The position numbers and the translations under genes were made by a program. Under the pieces are notes generated by a model. That model was not told the DNA's origin. It made no database searches and saw nothing but the letters and a program-made list of their open reading frames with translations. Shown here one piece after another: positions 34,557-43,223 of a stretch of DNA of 64,000 nucleotides. The stretch is from Intrasporangium oryzae NRRL B-24470 (GTDB lineage Bacteria > Actinomycetota > Actinomycetes > Actinomycetales > Dermatophilaceae). The stretch covers positions 101,124-165,123 of the forward strand of contig NZ_AWSA01000002.1 in assembly GCF_000576595.1 (NCBI RefSeq). Reading direction: 5' to 3'. How positions within the stretch are numbered: the first letter of the stretch is position 1; each line of letters begins with the position of its first letter.

Positions 34557-35672
34557 TCAGTGCGCCACGCCGAGTGCCGCGTCCAGGAACCGGACGACTC
34601 GACGTTGCCACTCGACGGGTGCGGCGGCGAGGGCCCCGGTGTGGCCGCCCGGGGCGAGCCACACTGTCACGGACCCGGGCGATCCGGCCGCGATGAACCG
34701 GGCGGCGCCCACCTCCTCGAACGAGTCGGCCGCAGCGACGAGCAGCAGCGGGCGGGGTGCCGCCGTGGCCGCCGACGCACGCAGCGTGGGCGGAGGTGAA
34801 GCCGGAGTCAGCAGGTCGGTGGCGCCATAGGTGAGGCGGTCGAGCTGCTCCTGGAGCAGCCCGCGCAGTCCGAGCTCGTCGGAGAGCCATGCCTTGTCCC
34901 CGGCGACCCGGTTCGTCGCCCCTTCGGCCACCACGGCCTTGATCCGAGCGTCGGACGCGAAGGCGCCGATGGCCTCCTCACCGCCCATCGAAAGGCCGAC
35001 GACCGCAACGCGCGCACCCTTGACGTCCGACCGCCGAGTGAGCAGATCCACCGCCGCGCGGATGTCCTGGTCGCCGTACCAGCCGAAGTCCATGGCCCGG
35101 CCCTCACTGCCGTCATGGCCTCGCGCGTCGACCATGAGCACGCCGTAGCCCCACTTCGCGAGCACGGCCGCGCGGTCGAGCACGCTCGACCGCGTTGACC
35201 CTGCGCCAGGGCAGAGCACGACAGCCGCGCCGTTCGCCGAGGGCACGTACCAACCCGCGAGGCGCACACCGTCGGCTGTCCGGGCCGTGACGTCCTCGTA
35301 GCGCAGGCCGAGGCTCGCGGGGGTCCGGTCGCCGAGCGCGGCGCGCGGCACGACCGTCGCGGCCACCGCCTGGCCCAGGGTCAGCGCCGCGGTCGCCACG
35401 AGGACGATGACGAGGGGCGCGGCGACCAGCCGGGCCACGGGGTGGCCGGTGCGCCACATCGAGCGGAATCCGAGGACGAGGAGGACCAGACCCGCGAGGG
35501 CTGCGAGCACAGCCACGGCCGACGTCGACGTGAGCCCCTCCTTGGCCAGGTGCGGCGCGAGCCCCACACCCACCGCCAGACACGTCGCCCCGACGACGAG
35601 GGTGAGCGCAACGACGATGGCGACGGGGACACGGGCGAGGACCGGTCTCGAGTCGTCCCGTCCGCCGGCCAT
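34557..35672 (-). CDS. Membrane-anchored alpha/beta hydrolase
   Basis: 371 residues: three hydrophobic helices in the first ~115, then an alpha/beta hydrolase fold. Oxyanion-side motif VLCPGAGSTRSS, VDARGHDGSEG, nucleophile elbow GLSMGG, and the late His in APGGHTGAL. ATG 35672 lies 2 nt after the paaE stop, so it is probably co-transcribed with paaABCDE although it is not a standard paa gene. The catalytic domain would face the outside if the last helix is outward; topology is uncertain. Substrate unknown. Confidence 0.83.
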   Translation of the reverse strand: MAGGRDDSRPVLARVPVAIVVALTLVVGATCLAVGVGLAPHLAKEGLTSTSAVAVLAALAGLVLLVLGFRSMWRTGHPVARLVAAPLVIVLVATAALTLGQAVAATVVPRAALGDRTPASLGLRYEDVTARTADGVRLAGWYVPSANGAAVVLCPGAGSTRSSVLDRAAVLAKWGYGVLMVDARGHDGSEGRAMDFGWYGDQDIRAAVDLLTRRSDVKGARVAVVGLSMGGEEAIGAFASDARIKAVVAEGATNRVAGDKAWLSDELGLRGLLQEQLDRLTYGATDLLTPASPPPTLRASAATAAPRPLLLVAAADSFEEVGAARFIAAGSPGSVTVWLAPGGHTGALAAAPVEWQRRVVRFLDAALGVAH

Positions 35673-35674
35673 CG

Positions 35675-36835
35675 TCAGGCGTCGTAGTCGAGGCTGACCT
35701 CGTCGGTCACCGGGTGGCTCTGGCACGCCAGCACGATGCCGGCCGCGACCTCCTCCGGCTCGAGCGCGTAGTTGCGGTCCATCCGGACCTCTCCCGCGAC
35801 GAGCCGGGCGCGGCAGGTCCCGCAGACGCCGCCGGTGCAGGAGTAGGGGGCGTCCGGCCGCGCCCGCAGCGTCGCGTCGAGGATCGTCTCCTCGCGCGAC
35901 GGCATCGGGATGACCGTCGTTCGCCCGTCGAGGTTGACGGTGACGACGGCCTCGGGCGGCGCCGACTCGTCGACGACGACCTTGCGAACCGGTGCCGTCC
36001 CGTCGTCGACGTGGAAGATCTCGTGGTGGATGTGGCGCGGGTCGACCCCGCGCTCCTCGAGCAGCTCCTGCGCACCGGTCACCATCGCGAACGGCCCGCA
36101 CAGGTACCACTCGTCGACCTGGTCGACCGGCACGAGGGTGGCGAAGAGCCGCTCGAGCCGGTCGCGGTCGAGGCGCCCGTGGAAGAGCTCGACGTCCTGG
36201 GCCTCGCGGGAGAGGACGTTGACGAGGTGGAAGCGGCCGGGGAAGCGGTTCTTGAGGTCTTCGAGCTCCTCGAGGAACATGATCGAGCTCGTCCGCCGGT
36301 TGCCGAAGAGCAGGGTCGCCCGCGACTCGGGCTCCTCCTCGAGCGCCGTCGTGAGCAGGGAGATGACGGGCGTGATGCCCGAGCCCGCCGCGATGGCGAC
36401 GTGATGACGTATGCCGCTCGGCTCGGTCGCGCACGTGAACGACCCGAGCGGGGTCATGACGTCCACGACGTCGCCCGCGGTGACGACGTCGTTGAACCAG
36501 CCCGACATCCGGCCGTCGGGCACGCGGGCGACCGCAACACGCCGGCGCGTCCGCATCCCTGCGGCGCCGCGCGACTGGCAGATGGAGTAGGACTGGCGCA
36601 CCTCCTCGCCCCCGATCGTGGCCCGGACGGTGAGGTGCTGGCCGGGCTCGAAGGCGTACTCGTCGACGAGCTCGTCGGGGACCTCGAAGGTCACCGCCAC
36701 GGCGTCGTCGGTGAGCCGCTCGACGGCGGCGACCGTCAGCGGGTGGAAGCGGGCACGGTGGCGCGCCGAGGGCGTGCCGGGCAGGCCCTCCGCTCCTGCC
36801 GCGGCGACGGAGTCGGTCGTGCTCAGGTCGGTCAT
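35675..36835 (-). CDS. paaE: 1,2-phenylacetyl-CoA epoxidase reductase subunit PaaE
   Basis: 386-residue electron-transfer subunit of the phenylacetyl-CoA epoxidase. FAD domain (RQSYSICQS), NADP domain (GSGITPVISLL, YLCGPFAMV) and a C-terminal plant-type 2Fe-2S domain with CTGGVCGTC plus a later Cys in LACQSHP. It passes electrons to PaaA. Last gene of the paaABCDE operon, 4 nt after paaD. The only ATA isoleucine codon I noticed here lies inside a GGCATACG octamer (36408-36415). Confidence 0.95.
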   Translation of the reverse strand: MTDLSTTDSVAAAGAEGLPGTPSARHRARFHPLTVAAVERLTDDAVAVTFEVPDELVDEYAFEPGQHLTVRATIGGEEVRQSYSICQSRGAAGMRTRRRVAVARVPDGRMSGWFNDVVTAGDVVDVMTPLGSFTCATEPSGIRHHVAIAAGSGITPVISLLTTALEEEPESRATLLFGNRRTSSIMFLEELEDLKNRFPGRFHLVNVLSREAQDVELFHGRLDRDRLERLFATLVPVDQVDEWYLCGPFAMVTGAQELLEERGVDPRHIHHEIFHVDDGTAPVRKVVVDESAPPEAVVTVNLDGRTTVIPMPSREETILDATLRARPDAPYSCTGGVCGTCRARLVAGEVRMDRNYALEPEEVAAGIVLACQSHPVTDEVSLDYDA

Positions 36836-36839
36836 GGGT

Positions 36840-37349
36840 TCACAGGGCCTTGAACTCGTCGAAGGGCTCGCGGCACACCTCGCAGCGCCGGAGCGCCTTG
36901 CAGGCCGTCGAGCCGAAGTGGGCGATCTCGGTCGTGTCGGTGGAGCCGCACCGCGGGCACGCCACGACGTGGCGCGAGAGCGTCACGGGCACCGGCCCGC
37001 CGGCGCGCGGGGCGGTGGCGGGCCCGGGCGGCGCGATGCCGAAGCGCTCCAGCGCCGCGCGACCCTCGTCCGTCATCCAGTCGGTGGTCCAGGCGGGCGA
37101 GAGCACCGTGCGCACGTCTGCGGCATACCCCTGGGCGTGCGCCTCGAAGCGGATGCGGTCGGAGATGGCCTCGATGGCCGGGCACCCGGAGTACGTCGGG
37201 GTGATCGTCACGACGACGGCACGGGCCCCTTCGTCGACCTCGACCGACCGGAGGATGCCGAGGTCGGCGATCGAGATGACCGGGACCTCCGGGTCGGGGA
37301 TGGCCGCGATCCGCTCGGCAAGGGTCGGCGCGGGGGCCGCGACGCTCAC
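36840..37349 (-). CDS. paaD: 1,2-phenylacetyl-CoA epoxidase subunit PaaD
   Basis: 169 residues: MIP18/DUF59 domain (IPDPEVPVISIADLGILRSV; PTYSGCPAIEAI) and a C-terminal zinc-ribbon-like part with CPRC, CKA and CEVC. PaaD is thought to mature the iron centres of the epoxidase. GTG 37349 overlaps the paaC stop by 4 nt (GTGA); the adjacent GTG 37352 is less likely. Order A-B-C-D-E is complete. Confidence 0.93.
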   Translation of the reverse strand: MSVAAPAPTLAERIAAIPDPEVPVISIADLGILRSVEVDEGARAVVVTITPTYSGCPAIEAISDRIRFEAHAQGYAADVRTVLSPAWTTDWMTDEGRAALERFGIAPPGPATAPRAGGPVPVTLSRHVVACPRCGSTDTTEIAHFGSTACKALRRCEVCREPFDEFKAL

Positions 37350-38158
37350 CACGTCGCCCCGGGGTGCGACCGCGCGATGTGCTGCATCTCGGCGAGCAGG
37401 GAGCCCATCGGTCGGGAGTGGATGCCGTCGCGCCCGCCCCGGGACCGCCATCGCGGGGTCTCGGGCATGGTCAGGGTCGCCGTGGCGACGACCTCCTCCA
37501 CGGCGCGCTCGACGGAGGGGCGGACACTCGACGGAGGCGCCGTCAGCACGCCGGCGGCCACGGCAGCCGCCGCCGGCTCGTCGTCGAAGAGCTCGTCGAC
37601 GTAGGGGGCGGCCCACTCGAGCGCGGCCTGCATGCGGCGGTGCGACTCGGCGGTCCCGTCGCCGAGGCGCACGACCCACTGGCGCGCGTGGTCGAGGTGG
37701 TAGCGGACCTCCTTGAGGGACTTGCCGGCGACGCCGGCGAGGACCTCGTCGGAACCGGCGGCCAGCCGGCCGTGGAGCTCGCACTGCCACGCGGAGAACC
37801 ACAGCAGCCGGGCCATCTCCTGGCCGAAGTCGCCGCGCTCCTGCTCGACGAGATGGACGTTGCGGAAGGCCCGCTCGTCGCGGAGCATCGCGTAGTCGTC
37901 CTCGCCCCGGCCGGTGCCGTCGAGCACCCCGACGTGCGGGTAGAGCGCTCGGGCCTGGCCGAGGAGGTCGAGCGCGATGTTGCCGAGCGCCATGTCCTCC
38001 TCGATCTGCGGGGCATTCGTCATCCACTCCCCGAGTCGCTGCGCGTAGACGAGCGCGTCGTCGGCGAGGGCGAGGACGTATGCCGCCGAGCCGGCCTCGC
38101 GGGCCACGCCGGCATCGTCGGTGGCAGGGTCGGTCACGGGGTCCGTCGGAGTGGTCAC
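37346..38158 (-). CDS. paaC: 1,2-phenylacetyl-CoA epoxidase structural subunit PaaC
   Basis: 270-residue ferritin-like partner of PaaA without a working di-iron site. Motifs: LALADDALVYAQRLGEWM, DLLGQARALYPHVG, and KSLKEVRYHLDHARQWVVRLGDGT. The start overlaps paaB by 4 nt and the stop overlaps paaD. Confidence 0.95.
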   Translation of the reverse strand: MTTPTDPVTDPATDDAGVAREAGSAAYVLALADDALVYAQRLGEWMTNAPQIEEDMALGNIALDLLGQARALYPHVGVLDGTGRGEDDYAMLRDERAFRNVHLVEQERGDFGQEMARLLWFSAWQCELHGRLAAGSDEVLAGVAGKSLKEVRYHLDHARQWVVRLGDGTAESHRRMQAALEWAAPYVDELFDDEPAAAAVAAGVLTAPPSSVRPSVERAVEEVVATATLTMPETPRWRSRGGRDGIHSRPMGSLLAEMQHIARSHPGATW

Positions 38159-38496
38159 AGGTACTCGACATCCTCGGGGACGTCGTAGAACGTCGGGTGG
38201 CGGTAGATCTTGTCGGCGGCCGGGTCGAAGAAGGAGTCCTTCTCGTCGGGGCTGCTCGCCGTGATGTCGTCGGCCCGCACGACCCAGATCGAGACGCCCT
38301 CCTGTCGGCGGGTGTAGAGGTCGCGGCCGTTGCGCAGGGCCATCTCGGCGTCGGGGGCGTGGAGCGAGCCCACGTGGACGTGTGAGAGCCCCCGCTTGCC
38401 CCGGACGAAGACCTCCCAGAGCGGCCAGCTCCGCTCGGGCGTGTCAGGGCTCGCGGCCGGCGCGCCCGCACCGGTCGTCGTGGTGTCTCCGCTCAC
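38155..38496 (-). CDS. paaB: 1,2-phenylacetyl-CoA epoxidase subunit PaaB
   Basis: 113-residue small subunit that bridges PaaAC dimers. Signatures: [20 protein letters not shown] and [17 protein letters not shown]. The ~20-residue Thr/Ala-rich N-terminus is not conserved. It overlaps paaA and paaC by 4 nt each. Confidence 0.95.
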   Translation of the reverse strand: MSGDTTTTGAGAPAASPDTPERSWPLWEVFVRGKRGLSHVHVGSLHAPDAEMALRNGRDLYTRRQEGVSIWVVRADDITASSPDEKDSFFDPAADKIYRHPTFYDVPEDVEYL

Positions 38497-39560
38497 GCGG
38501 CACTCTCCTTGTGCTTGGAAGCCTGCTTTGCGGCATACGCGGTGGCGGCCTCACGCACCCAGGCGCCGTCCTCGTGCGCGCGGCGGCGGTGCTCGATGCG
38601 CTCGGCGTTGCACGGGCCGTCGCCGCGCAGCACCCGCCAGAACTCGTCCCAGTCGACCTCGCCGAAGTCCCAGTGGCCGCGCTCGTCGTTCCAGCGCAGG
38701 TCGGGGTCGGGCAGGGTGAGGCCGAGCTTCTGGGCCTGCGGGACGGTCATGTCGACGAACTTCTGGCGCAGGTCGTCGTTGCTGAAGCGCTTGATGCCCC
38801 AGGCCATCGACTGCTCGGTGTGGCCGCCCTTGGCGGCCTCGCCGGTGTCAGGCGGCCCGAACATCGCGAGGGCTGGCCACCACCAGCGGTTCGCAGCGTC
38901 CTGCGCCATCGCCCGCTGGGACTCGGTGCCGTGCATGAGGTTCCAGAGGATCTCGAAGCCCTGCCGCTGGTGGAAGGACTCCTCCTTGCAGACCCGGATC
39001 ATCGCACGGGCGTAGGGGCCGTAGGAGCACCGGCAGAGCGGCACCTGGTTCATGATCGCAGCGCCGTCGACGAGCCATCCGATCGCGCCGCAGTCGGCCC
39101 ACGTCAGGGTCGGGTAGTTGAAGATCGAGGAGTACTTCTGCTTGCCGCTGTGGAGCCGGTCGAGCAGCTCCGCGCGGTCGATGCCGAGGGTCTCGGCGGC
39201 GCTGTAGAGGTAGAGCCCGTGGCCGGCCTCGTCCTGGACCTTCGCGATGAGGATCGCCTTGCGGCGCAGGGAGGGGGCCCGGGTGATCCAGTTGCCCTCG
39301 GGCTGCATGCCGATGATCTCGGAGTGGGCGTGCTGCGCGATCTGGCGGATGAGCGTCTCGCGGTAGGTGTCGGGCATCGCGTCGCGCGGCTCGATCCGCT
39401 GGTCCGCGGCGATGAGGGCATCGAAGTCGCTGCCGACCTGCTCCCGCTGGTCGTCGTGTGCGAGCGCCGTGTCGTAGGCCTCCGTCTCGGCCGCGTTGAG
39501 CGGCACCGTGGGGTCGACAGACGGGCGCTCGTCCGGGTCGATGACGTCATTGCCATACAT
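38493..39560 (-). CDS. paaA: 1,2-phenylacetyl-CoA epoxidase catalytic subunit PaaA
   Basis: 355-residue di-iron oxygenase subunit that forms ring-1,2-epoxyphenylacetyl-CoA in aerobic phenylacetate breakdown. Carboxylate and His ligands are visible in [27 protein letters not shown] and [14 protein letters not shown] 39560 (MYGND) has no Shine-Dalgarno; a promoter with TTGGCG and CATACT places the start of transcription at or near the A of ATG. It heads paaABCDE plus the hydrolase. PaaK, PaaG/Z and PaaR are not in the window. Confidence 0.96.
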   Translation of the reverse strand: MYGNDVIDPDERPSVDPTVPLNAAETEAYDTALAHDDQREQVGSDFDALIAADQRIEPRDAMPDTYRETLIRQIAQHAHSEIIGMQPEGNWITRAPSLRRKAILIAKVQDEAGHGLYLYSAAETLGIDRAELLDRLHSGKQKYSSIFNYPTLTWADCGAIGWLVDGAAIMNQVPLCRCSYGPYARAMIRVCKEESFHQRQGFEILWNLMHGTESQRAMAQDAANRWWWPALAMFGPPDTGEAAKGGHTEQSMAWGIKRFSNDDLRQKFVDMTVPQAQKLGLTLPDPDLRWNDERGHWDFGEVDWDEFWRVLRGDGPCNAERIEHRRRAHEDGAWVREAATAYAAKQASKHKESAA

Positions 39561-39566
39561 GTGTCC

Positions 39567-39596
39567 AGTATGCGAGATCACCCTGTGAGCCGCCAA
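39567..39596 (-). promoter_or_regulatory. Promoter of the paa operon, predicted leaderless
   Basis: On the minus strand: -35 TTGGCG (39596-39591), 18-bp spacer, -10 CATACT (39572-39567), then 6 nt to ATG 39560. Confidence 0.55.
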
Positions 39597-39642
39597 AGGA
39601 GGGGGTCGTCGAGCCGTCACCCCCGCCTGAGAGGATGCTCGG

Positions 39643-40245
39643 GTGGAGACCTCCGGAGCACCGCACGGGCACGACCACCAGCACGACCACCAGCACGAGC
39701 ACGGCCCCGTCGCCGACGCGAGCGTGCGCGTCGCGCGGATCTCTGACGCCCCCGCGGTCGGGCTCGTCCAGGCGGTCGTGTGGCGCGAGGCGTATGCCGC
39801 CCACCTCGCTCCGGAGCTCGTCGAACAGTTCGAGCCCCAGGCGTTCACGAACGCCTGGCGCGCCTCGCTCGGTGACGCCCCCTCCGGGGACCACGTCCTC
39901 CTCGTCGCCTGCGCCGGGGAGCAGGTCGTCGGCTTCGCGGCCGTGGGGCCCTCCCCCGACCCCGATGTCCACGAGCACGCGGCCGAGCTGCTCGTCCTCG
40001 GGGTCCACCCCGACGCCAGGCGCCAGGGCCACGGCTCGCGGCTGCTCAACGCGGCCGTCGACACGGCGCGCGGTCGGGGCCGGGAGTCGCTCACCGCGTG
40101 GGTCCTCGCCGGCGCCGACGACACGCGGGCCTTCCTCGAGGCGGCGGGTCTCGAGGCGGACGGTGCGCGTCGCGAGCGGATCGTCTCGGACGACGACGAC
40201 ACCCTCCGGGAGGTGCGGCTCGCCGCGTCGGTGATCACGGAATGA
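39643..40245 (+). CDS. GNAT family N-acetyltransferase with His-rich N-terminus
   Basis: 200 residues. The first ~22 carry a metal-binding-like His/Asp/Gln stretch ([14 protein letters not shown]) encoded by a 12-bp repeat. A GNAT fold follows from [11 protein letters not shown]; the acetyl-CoA loop reads [18 protein letters not shown] 39643 is preceded 6 nt upstream by GAGGAT, a weak -10-like box. Divergent from paaA; 7 nt before azlC, so possibly co-transcribed. Substrate unknown. Confidence 0.83.
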   Translation: METSGAPHGHDHQHDHQHEHGPVADASVRVARISDAPAVGLVQAVVWREAYAAHLAPELVEQFEPQAFTNAWRASLGDAPSGDHVLLVACAGEQVVGFAAVGPSPDPDVHEHAAELLVLGVHPDARRQGHGSRLLNAAVDTARGRGRESLTAWVLAGADDTRAFLEAAGLEADGARRERIVSDDDDTLREVRLAASVITE

Positions 40246-40252
40246 CCACCGA

Positions 40253-40975
40253 GTGACCGACTGCGAGCCCGACCCGCAGGCGCGCCGGCTCGTCATCCGG
40301 GAGAGCCTCTCGGTCGGCATCGCGACGGGTCTCTACGGCGTGAGCTTCGGTGCGCTCGCCGTGGCCGCCGGGCTCGACGTCTGGCAGGCCATGGCCCTGT
40401 CCCTGCTCATGTTCACGGGCGGCTCGCAGTTCGCCTTTGTCGGGATCGTGGCCGGGGGCGTCTCCGCCGCGCCCGCGGCGATCGCGGCGTCCTCGCTGCT
40501 CGGCGTCCGCAACATGCTCTACGCCCTGGAGCTGACGCAGCTGCTCGGGCTGCGCGGTCCGCGCAAGCTGGCTGCCGCTCACCTGACGATCGACGAGTCG
40601 ACCGCCGTGGCGGTCTCCCAGCAGGACGTCCGGGCCTCGCGCCTCGGCTTCTGGGTCACCGGAGCGGTGATCTTCGGCCTGTGGAACCTCACGACGCTCG
40701 CGGGCGCGATTCTCGGCAACGCCCTGGGCGACCCGAGGCGCTGGGGCCTCGACGCCGCGGCGTGTGCGGCGTTCACGGCCCTGCTCTGGCCGCGCCTGCG
40801 GAACCGGCAGGCGGGCGCGATCGCCGCGGTCGCAGCGGTCGTCGCCGTGGTCCTTGCCCCGTCCCAGCCTCCGGGGGTGCCGGTGCTCGTCGCGGCGGGC
40901 GCCGCCCTGCTGGCGTGGCGGGCACCGGGACCACGGGAAGCGCGGGAGGGGGCGGCGGAGGGATCGGCCCCATGA
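40253..40975 (+). CDS. azlC: Branched-chain amino acid export protein AzlC
   Basis: 240-residue permease subunit with about seven membrane helices. AzlC motif regions: [39 protein letters not shown] and [13 protein letters not shown]. Together with AzlD it exports branched-chain amino acids or analogues. GTG 40253, 7 nt after the GNAT gene; a 4-nt overlap links it to azlD. The C-terminal ~20 residues are charged and variable. Confidence 0.92.
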   Translation: MTDCEPDPQARRLVIRESLSVGIATGLYGVSFGALAVAAGLDVWQAMALSLLMFTGGSQFAFVGIVAGGVSAAPAAIAASSLLGVRNMLYALELTQLLGLRGPRKLAAAHLTIDESTAVAVSQQDVRASRLGFWVTGAVIFGLWNLTTLAGAILGNALGDPRRWGLDAAACAAFTALLWPRLRNRQAGAIAAVAAVVAVVLAPSQPPGVPVLVAAGAALLAWRAPGPREAREGAAEGSAP

Positions 40976-41289
40976 CGCTGTGGACCGCCATCCTCGTCGC
41001 GGCCGCCGTGGCCTTCGGCCTCAAGCTCGCGGGTCACCTCGTGCCCGAGCGGCTCCTCGCCGAGCCTCACGTCAAGCGGGTCACGGCCGCTCTGCCGATC
41101 GCCCTCCTCGCCGCGCTCGTCGCGACCCAGGCGTTCGTCAGTCCCGGCGGTACGTTGGCCCTCGACGCGCGTGCGGCGGCGGTGGCGGTCGCCGTGGTCG
41201 CCCTCCTGCTCCGGGCGCCGTTCATCGTGGTCGTCGTCCTCGGCGCGGCGACCGCGGCCGTCCTCCGCGCCCTCGGCTGGGCCGCCTGA
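40972..41289 (+). CDS. azlD: Branched-chain amino acid export small subunit AzlD
   Basis: 105 residues with four hydrophobic helices, including KRVTAALPIALLAALVATQA, the usual AzlD signature. ATG 40972 overlaps the azlC stop (ATGA). Size and position match the family. Confidence 0.9.
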   Translation: MTLWTAILVAAAVAFGLKLAGHLVPERLLAEPHVKRVTAALPIALLAALVATQAFVSPGGTLALDARAAAVAVAVVALLLRAPFIVVVVLGAATAAVLRALGWAA

Positions 41290-41323
41290 GCATCTGACTC
41301 GGCCTGTCTGCCGGCGATCCAGG

Positions 41324-41395
41324 AGTGCGGTTTGTCGGAAGGGTGAGTGCTGCAGCCCGCACCTCTGCGACAACCGCGCACCTCTGCGACAATCG
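41324..41395. repeat. Direct and inverted repeats between azlD and trhO
   Basis: A 16-bp direct repeat CGCACCTCTGCGACAA lies at 41358-41373 and 41377-41392 (period 19). A third, inverted and imperfect copy lies at about 41324-41345, so the region can fold into a ~20-bp imperfect hairpin. Position between convergent genes suggests a terminator role, but the direct duplication is not explained by that. Confidence 0.6.
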
Positions 41396-41422
41396 CGAAT
41401 CGGTCGAGGCCCGACTCCCTCC

Positions 41423-42292
41423 TCAGGGCGTCGCGTGCGCGTCGCAGACGGGCTGGAGAGGGCGTCCAGGCAGGTCCTCCCGGTTGTGCATCCGGCTCGT
41501 CGGGGTCCCGCACTCGTGGCACGCGGCGATGTCGACCGCCTCGTCGCTGAAGGCCACGGTCATCCGCTCGTCGAACACGTAGAGCTGCCCTTCCCACAGG
41601 CCGCGGTCACCGAAGGTCTCGCCGTAGCGGATGATGCCGCCGTCCAGCTGGTAGACCGCCTCGAAGCCGCGGTTGCGCATGAGGGTCGTGAGCACCTCGC
41701 AGCGGATTCCGCCCGTGCAGTACGTGACGACCGGGCGGCCCTTGAGCTCGTCGTAGCGCCCCGAGTCGAGCTCAGCCACGAAGTCGCTCGTGTGCCGCAC
41801 GTCCGGGACGACGGCCCCCTTGAACCGTCCGACCTCGGCCTCGAAACCGTTGCGACCGTCGAAGAAGACGACGTCGTCGCCCCGCTCGGCGACGAGGGCG
41901 TGGACCTCTGCCGGGGTGAGGTGCCGTCCGCCCCCGACGACGCCGTGCTCGTCGACGACCACCTCGTCGGGCACGCCGAACGAGACGATCTCGTCACGGA
42001 CCTTGACCGAGAGCCGCGGGAAGTCGAGGCTGCGCCCGTGCGGGTCGAGCCCGCGTCCGTCGCTCCACTTGACGTCGATGTCCCGCAGGGCGGCGTGCTC
42101 GCGCGTCTTGCGGACGAAGGTCTTGAGCACTGTCACGTCACCACCGACGGTGGCGTTGACCCCGTGGGGCGACACGATGACCCTGCCGCGCAGGCCGAGG
42201 CCCTCGCAGAGGTCGCGCTGCCAGAGGCGGATCGCGTCGGGGTCGGGGATCGGTCGGAAGGAGTAGAAGAGGACGATCTTCGGGATGGCCAC
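41423..42292 (-). CDS. trhO: tRNA uridine(34) hydroxylase TrhO (rhodanese-like)
   Basis: 289 residues: N-terminal acylphosphatase-like part ([32 protein letters not shown]), a rhodanese domain with active-site loop YCTGGIRCE, and a Cys-containing C-terminus ([10 protein letters not shown]). TrhO hydroxylates U34 of certain tRNAs, the first step to cmo5U/mo5U. It starts 8 nt after dapB, so it shares the dapB transcript. Confidence 0.92.
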   Translation of the reverse strand: MAIPKIVLFYSFRPIPDPDAIRLWQRDLCEGLGLRGRVIVSPHGVNATVGGDVTVLKTFVRKTREHAALRDIDVKWSDGRGLDPHGRSLDFPRLSVKVRDEIVSFGVPDEVVVDEHGVVGGGRHLTPAEVHALVAERGDDVVFFDGRNGFEAEVGRFKGAVVPDVRHTSDFVAELDSGRYDELKGRPVVTYCTGGIRCEVLTTLMRNRGFEAVYQLDGGIIRYGETFGDRGLWEGQLYVFDERMTVAFSDEAVDIAACHECGTPTSRMHNREDLPGRPLQPVCDAHATP

Positions 42293-42300
42293 AGGCAGCC

Positions 42301-43095
42301 TCAGGCGAGTCCGAGGTAGTGCTCGAGACCGACGGTGAGGCCCGGGTGGTCCCCGACCGCGCGCACGGCGGCGATGACTCCCGGCATGAAGGACGCGCGG
42401 TCGAACGAGTCGTGCCGGATCGTCAGCGTCTCCCCGACGTTGCCGAGGAGCACCTCCTGGTGGGCGACGAGCCCACGCAGCCGCACGGAGTGCACGGGTA
42501 TGCCGTCCACCCGGGCCCCGCGGGCACCGTCGGGGTCATGGGTGGTCGCGTCGGGCACGGCCCCGAGCCCGGCGGCGTCGCGGGCCGCACCGATCATCAC
42601 CGCGGTCCGGGCGGCCGTGCCCGAGGGGGCGTCGACCTTGGCCGGGTGGTGCAGCTCGACGATCTCGACGGACTCGAAGAAGCGGGCGGCCTGCGCGGCG
42701 AAGGACATCATGAGGATCGCTCCGACCGCGAAGTTCGGCGCGACGAGCACCCCCACGCCCGCGCCCGACCGGGCCGGCGGGGCGTCGTCGAGCTGCGCGC
42801 GCAGCGCCTCGAGCCGCGCCTCGTCCCAGCCCGTCGTCCCGACGACGACGTGGACGCCGCGCTCGACGCAGTGCGCCACGTTGCCGGGCGATGCACCCGG
42901 GACCGTCAGCTCGACCGCGACATCCGCCCCGCCGAGGTCGCCGAGCTCATCCCCCGAGCCGTAGGCCCCGACGAGCGAGAGCCCGGGCGCGGCCTCGACG
43001 GCACGGACCACCTCCGAGCCCATCCGCCCGCCGGCGCCGATGACCGCCACCCGGATCTCCCGGTCCTGTCCTGCCCTGTCGCCCGTCTCGCTCAC
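42301..43095 (-). CDS. dapB: 4-hydroxy-tetrahydrodipicolinate reductase DapB
   Basis: 264-residue reductase for the second step of the diaminopimelate/lysine branch. Nucleotide-binding [10 protein letters not shown] near residue 20, catalytic [15 protein letters not shown], and VGTTGW. GTG 43095 has TACGCT 6 nt upstream and no Shine-Dalgarno. The dapB-thyA-folA-dapA core order is broken here by about 10 kb of accessory genes. Confidence 0.96.
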   Translation of the reverse strand: MSETGDRAGQDREIRVAVIGAGGRMGSEVVRAVEAAPGLSLVGAYGSGDELGDLGGADVAVELTVPGASPGNVAHCVERGVHVVVGTTGWDEARLEALRAQLDDAPPARSGAGVGVLVAPNFAVGAILMMSFAAQAARFFESVEIVELHHPAKVDAPSGTAARTAVMIGAARDAAGLGAVPDATTHDPDGARGARVDGIPVHSVRLRGLVAHQEVLLGNVGETLTIRHDSFDRASFMPGVIAAVRAVGDHPGLTVGLEHYLGLA

Positions 43096-43101
43096 GCGGC
43101 C

Positions 43102-43107
43102 AGCGTA
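43102..43107 (-). promoter_or_regulatory. -10 of a predicted leaderless promoter for dapB
   Basis: TACGCT on the minus strand, 6 nt before GTG 43095. Confidence 0.5.
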
Positions 43108-43223
43108 GTCAGGTCACGCGGCCGCCGGACCGAGCCCGGCGGCATACGGACCGCTTCGGGCAATCGCGCCCCCGCCCCTCGGGTCGCGGCGCAGACTGGA
43201 CGTGTCAGAGGGAAGTGGTTCGC

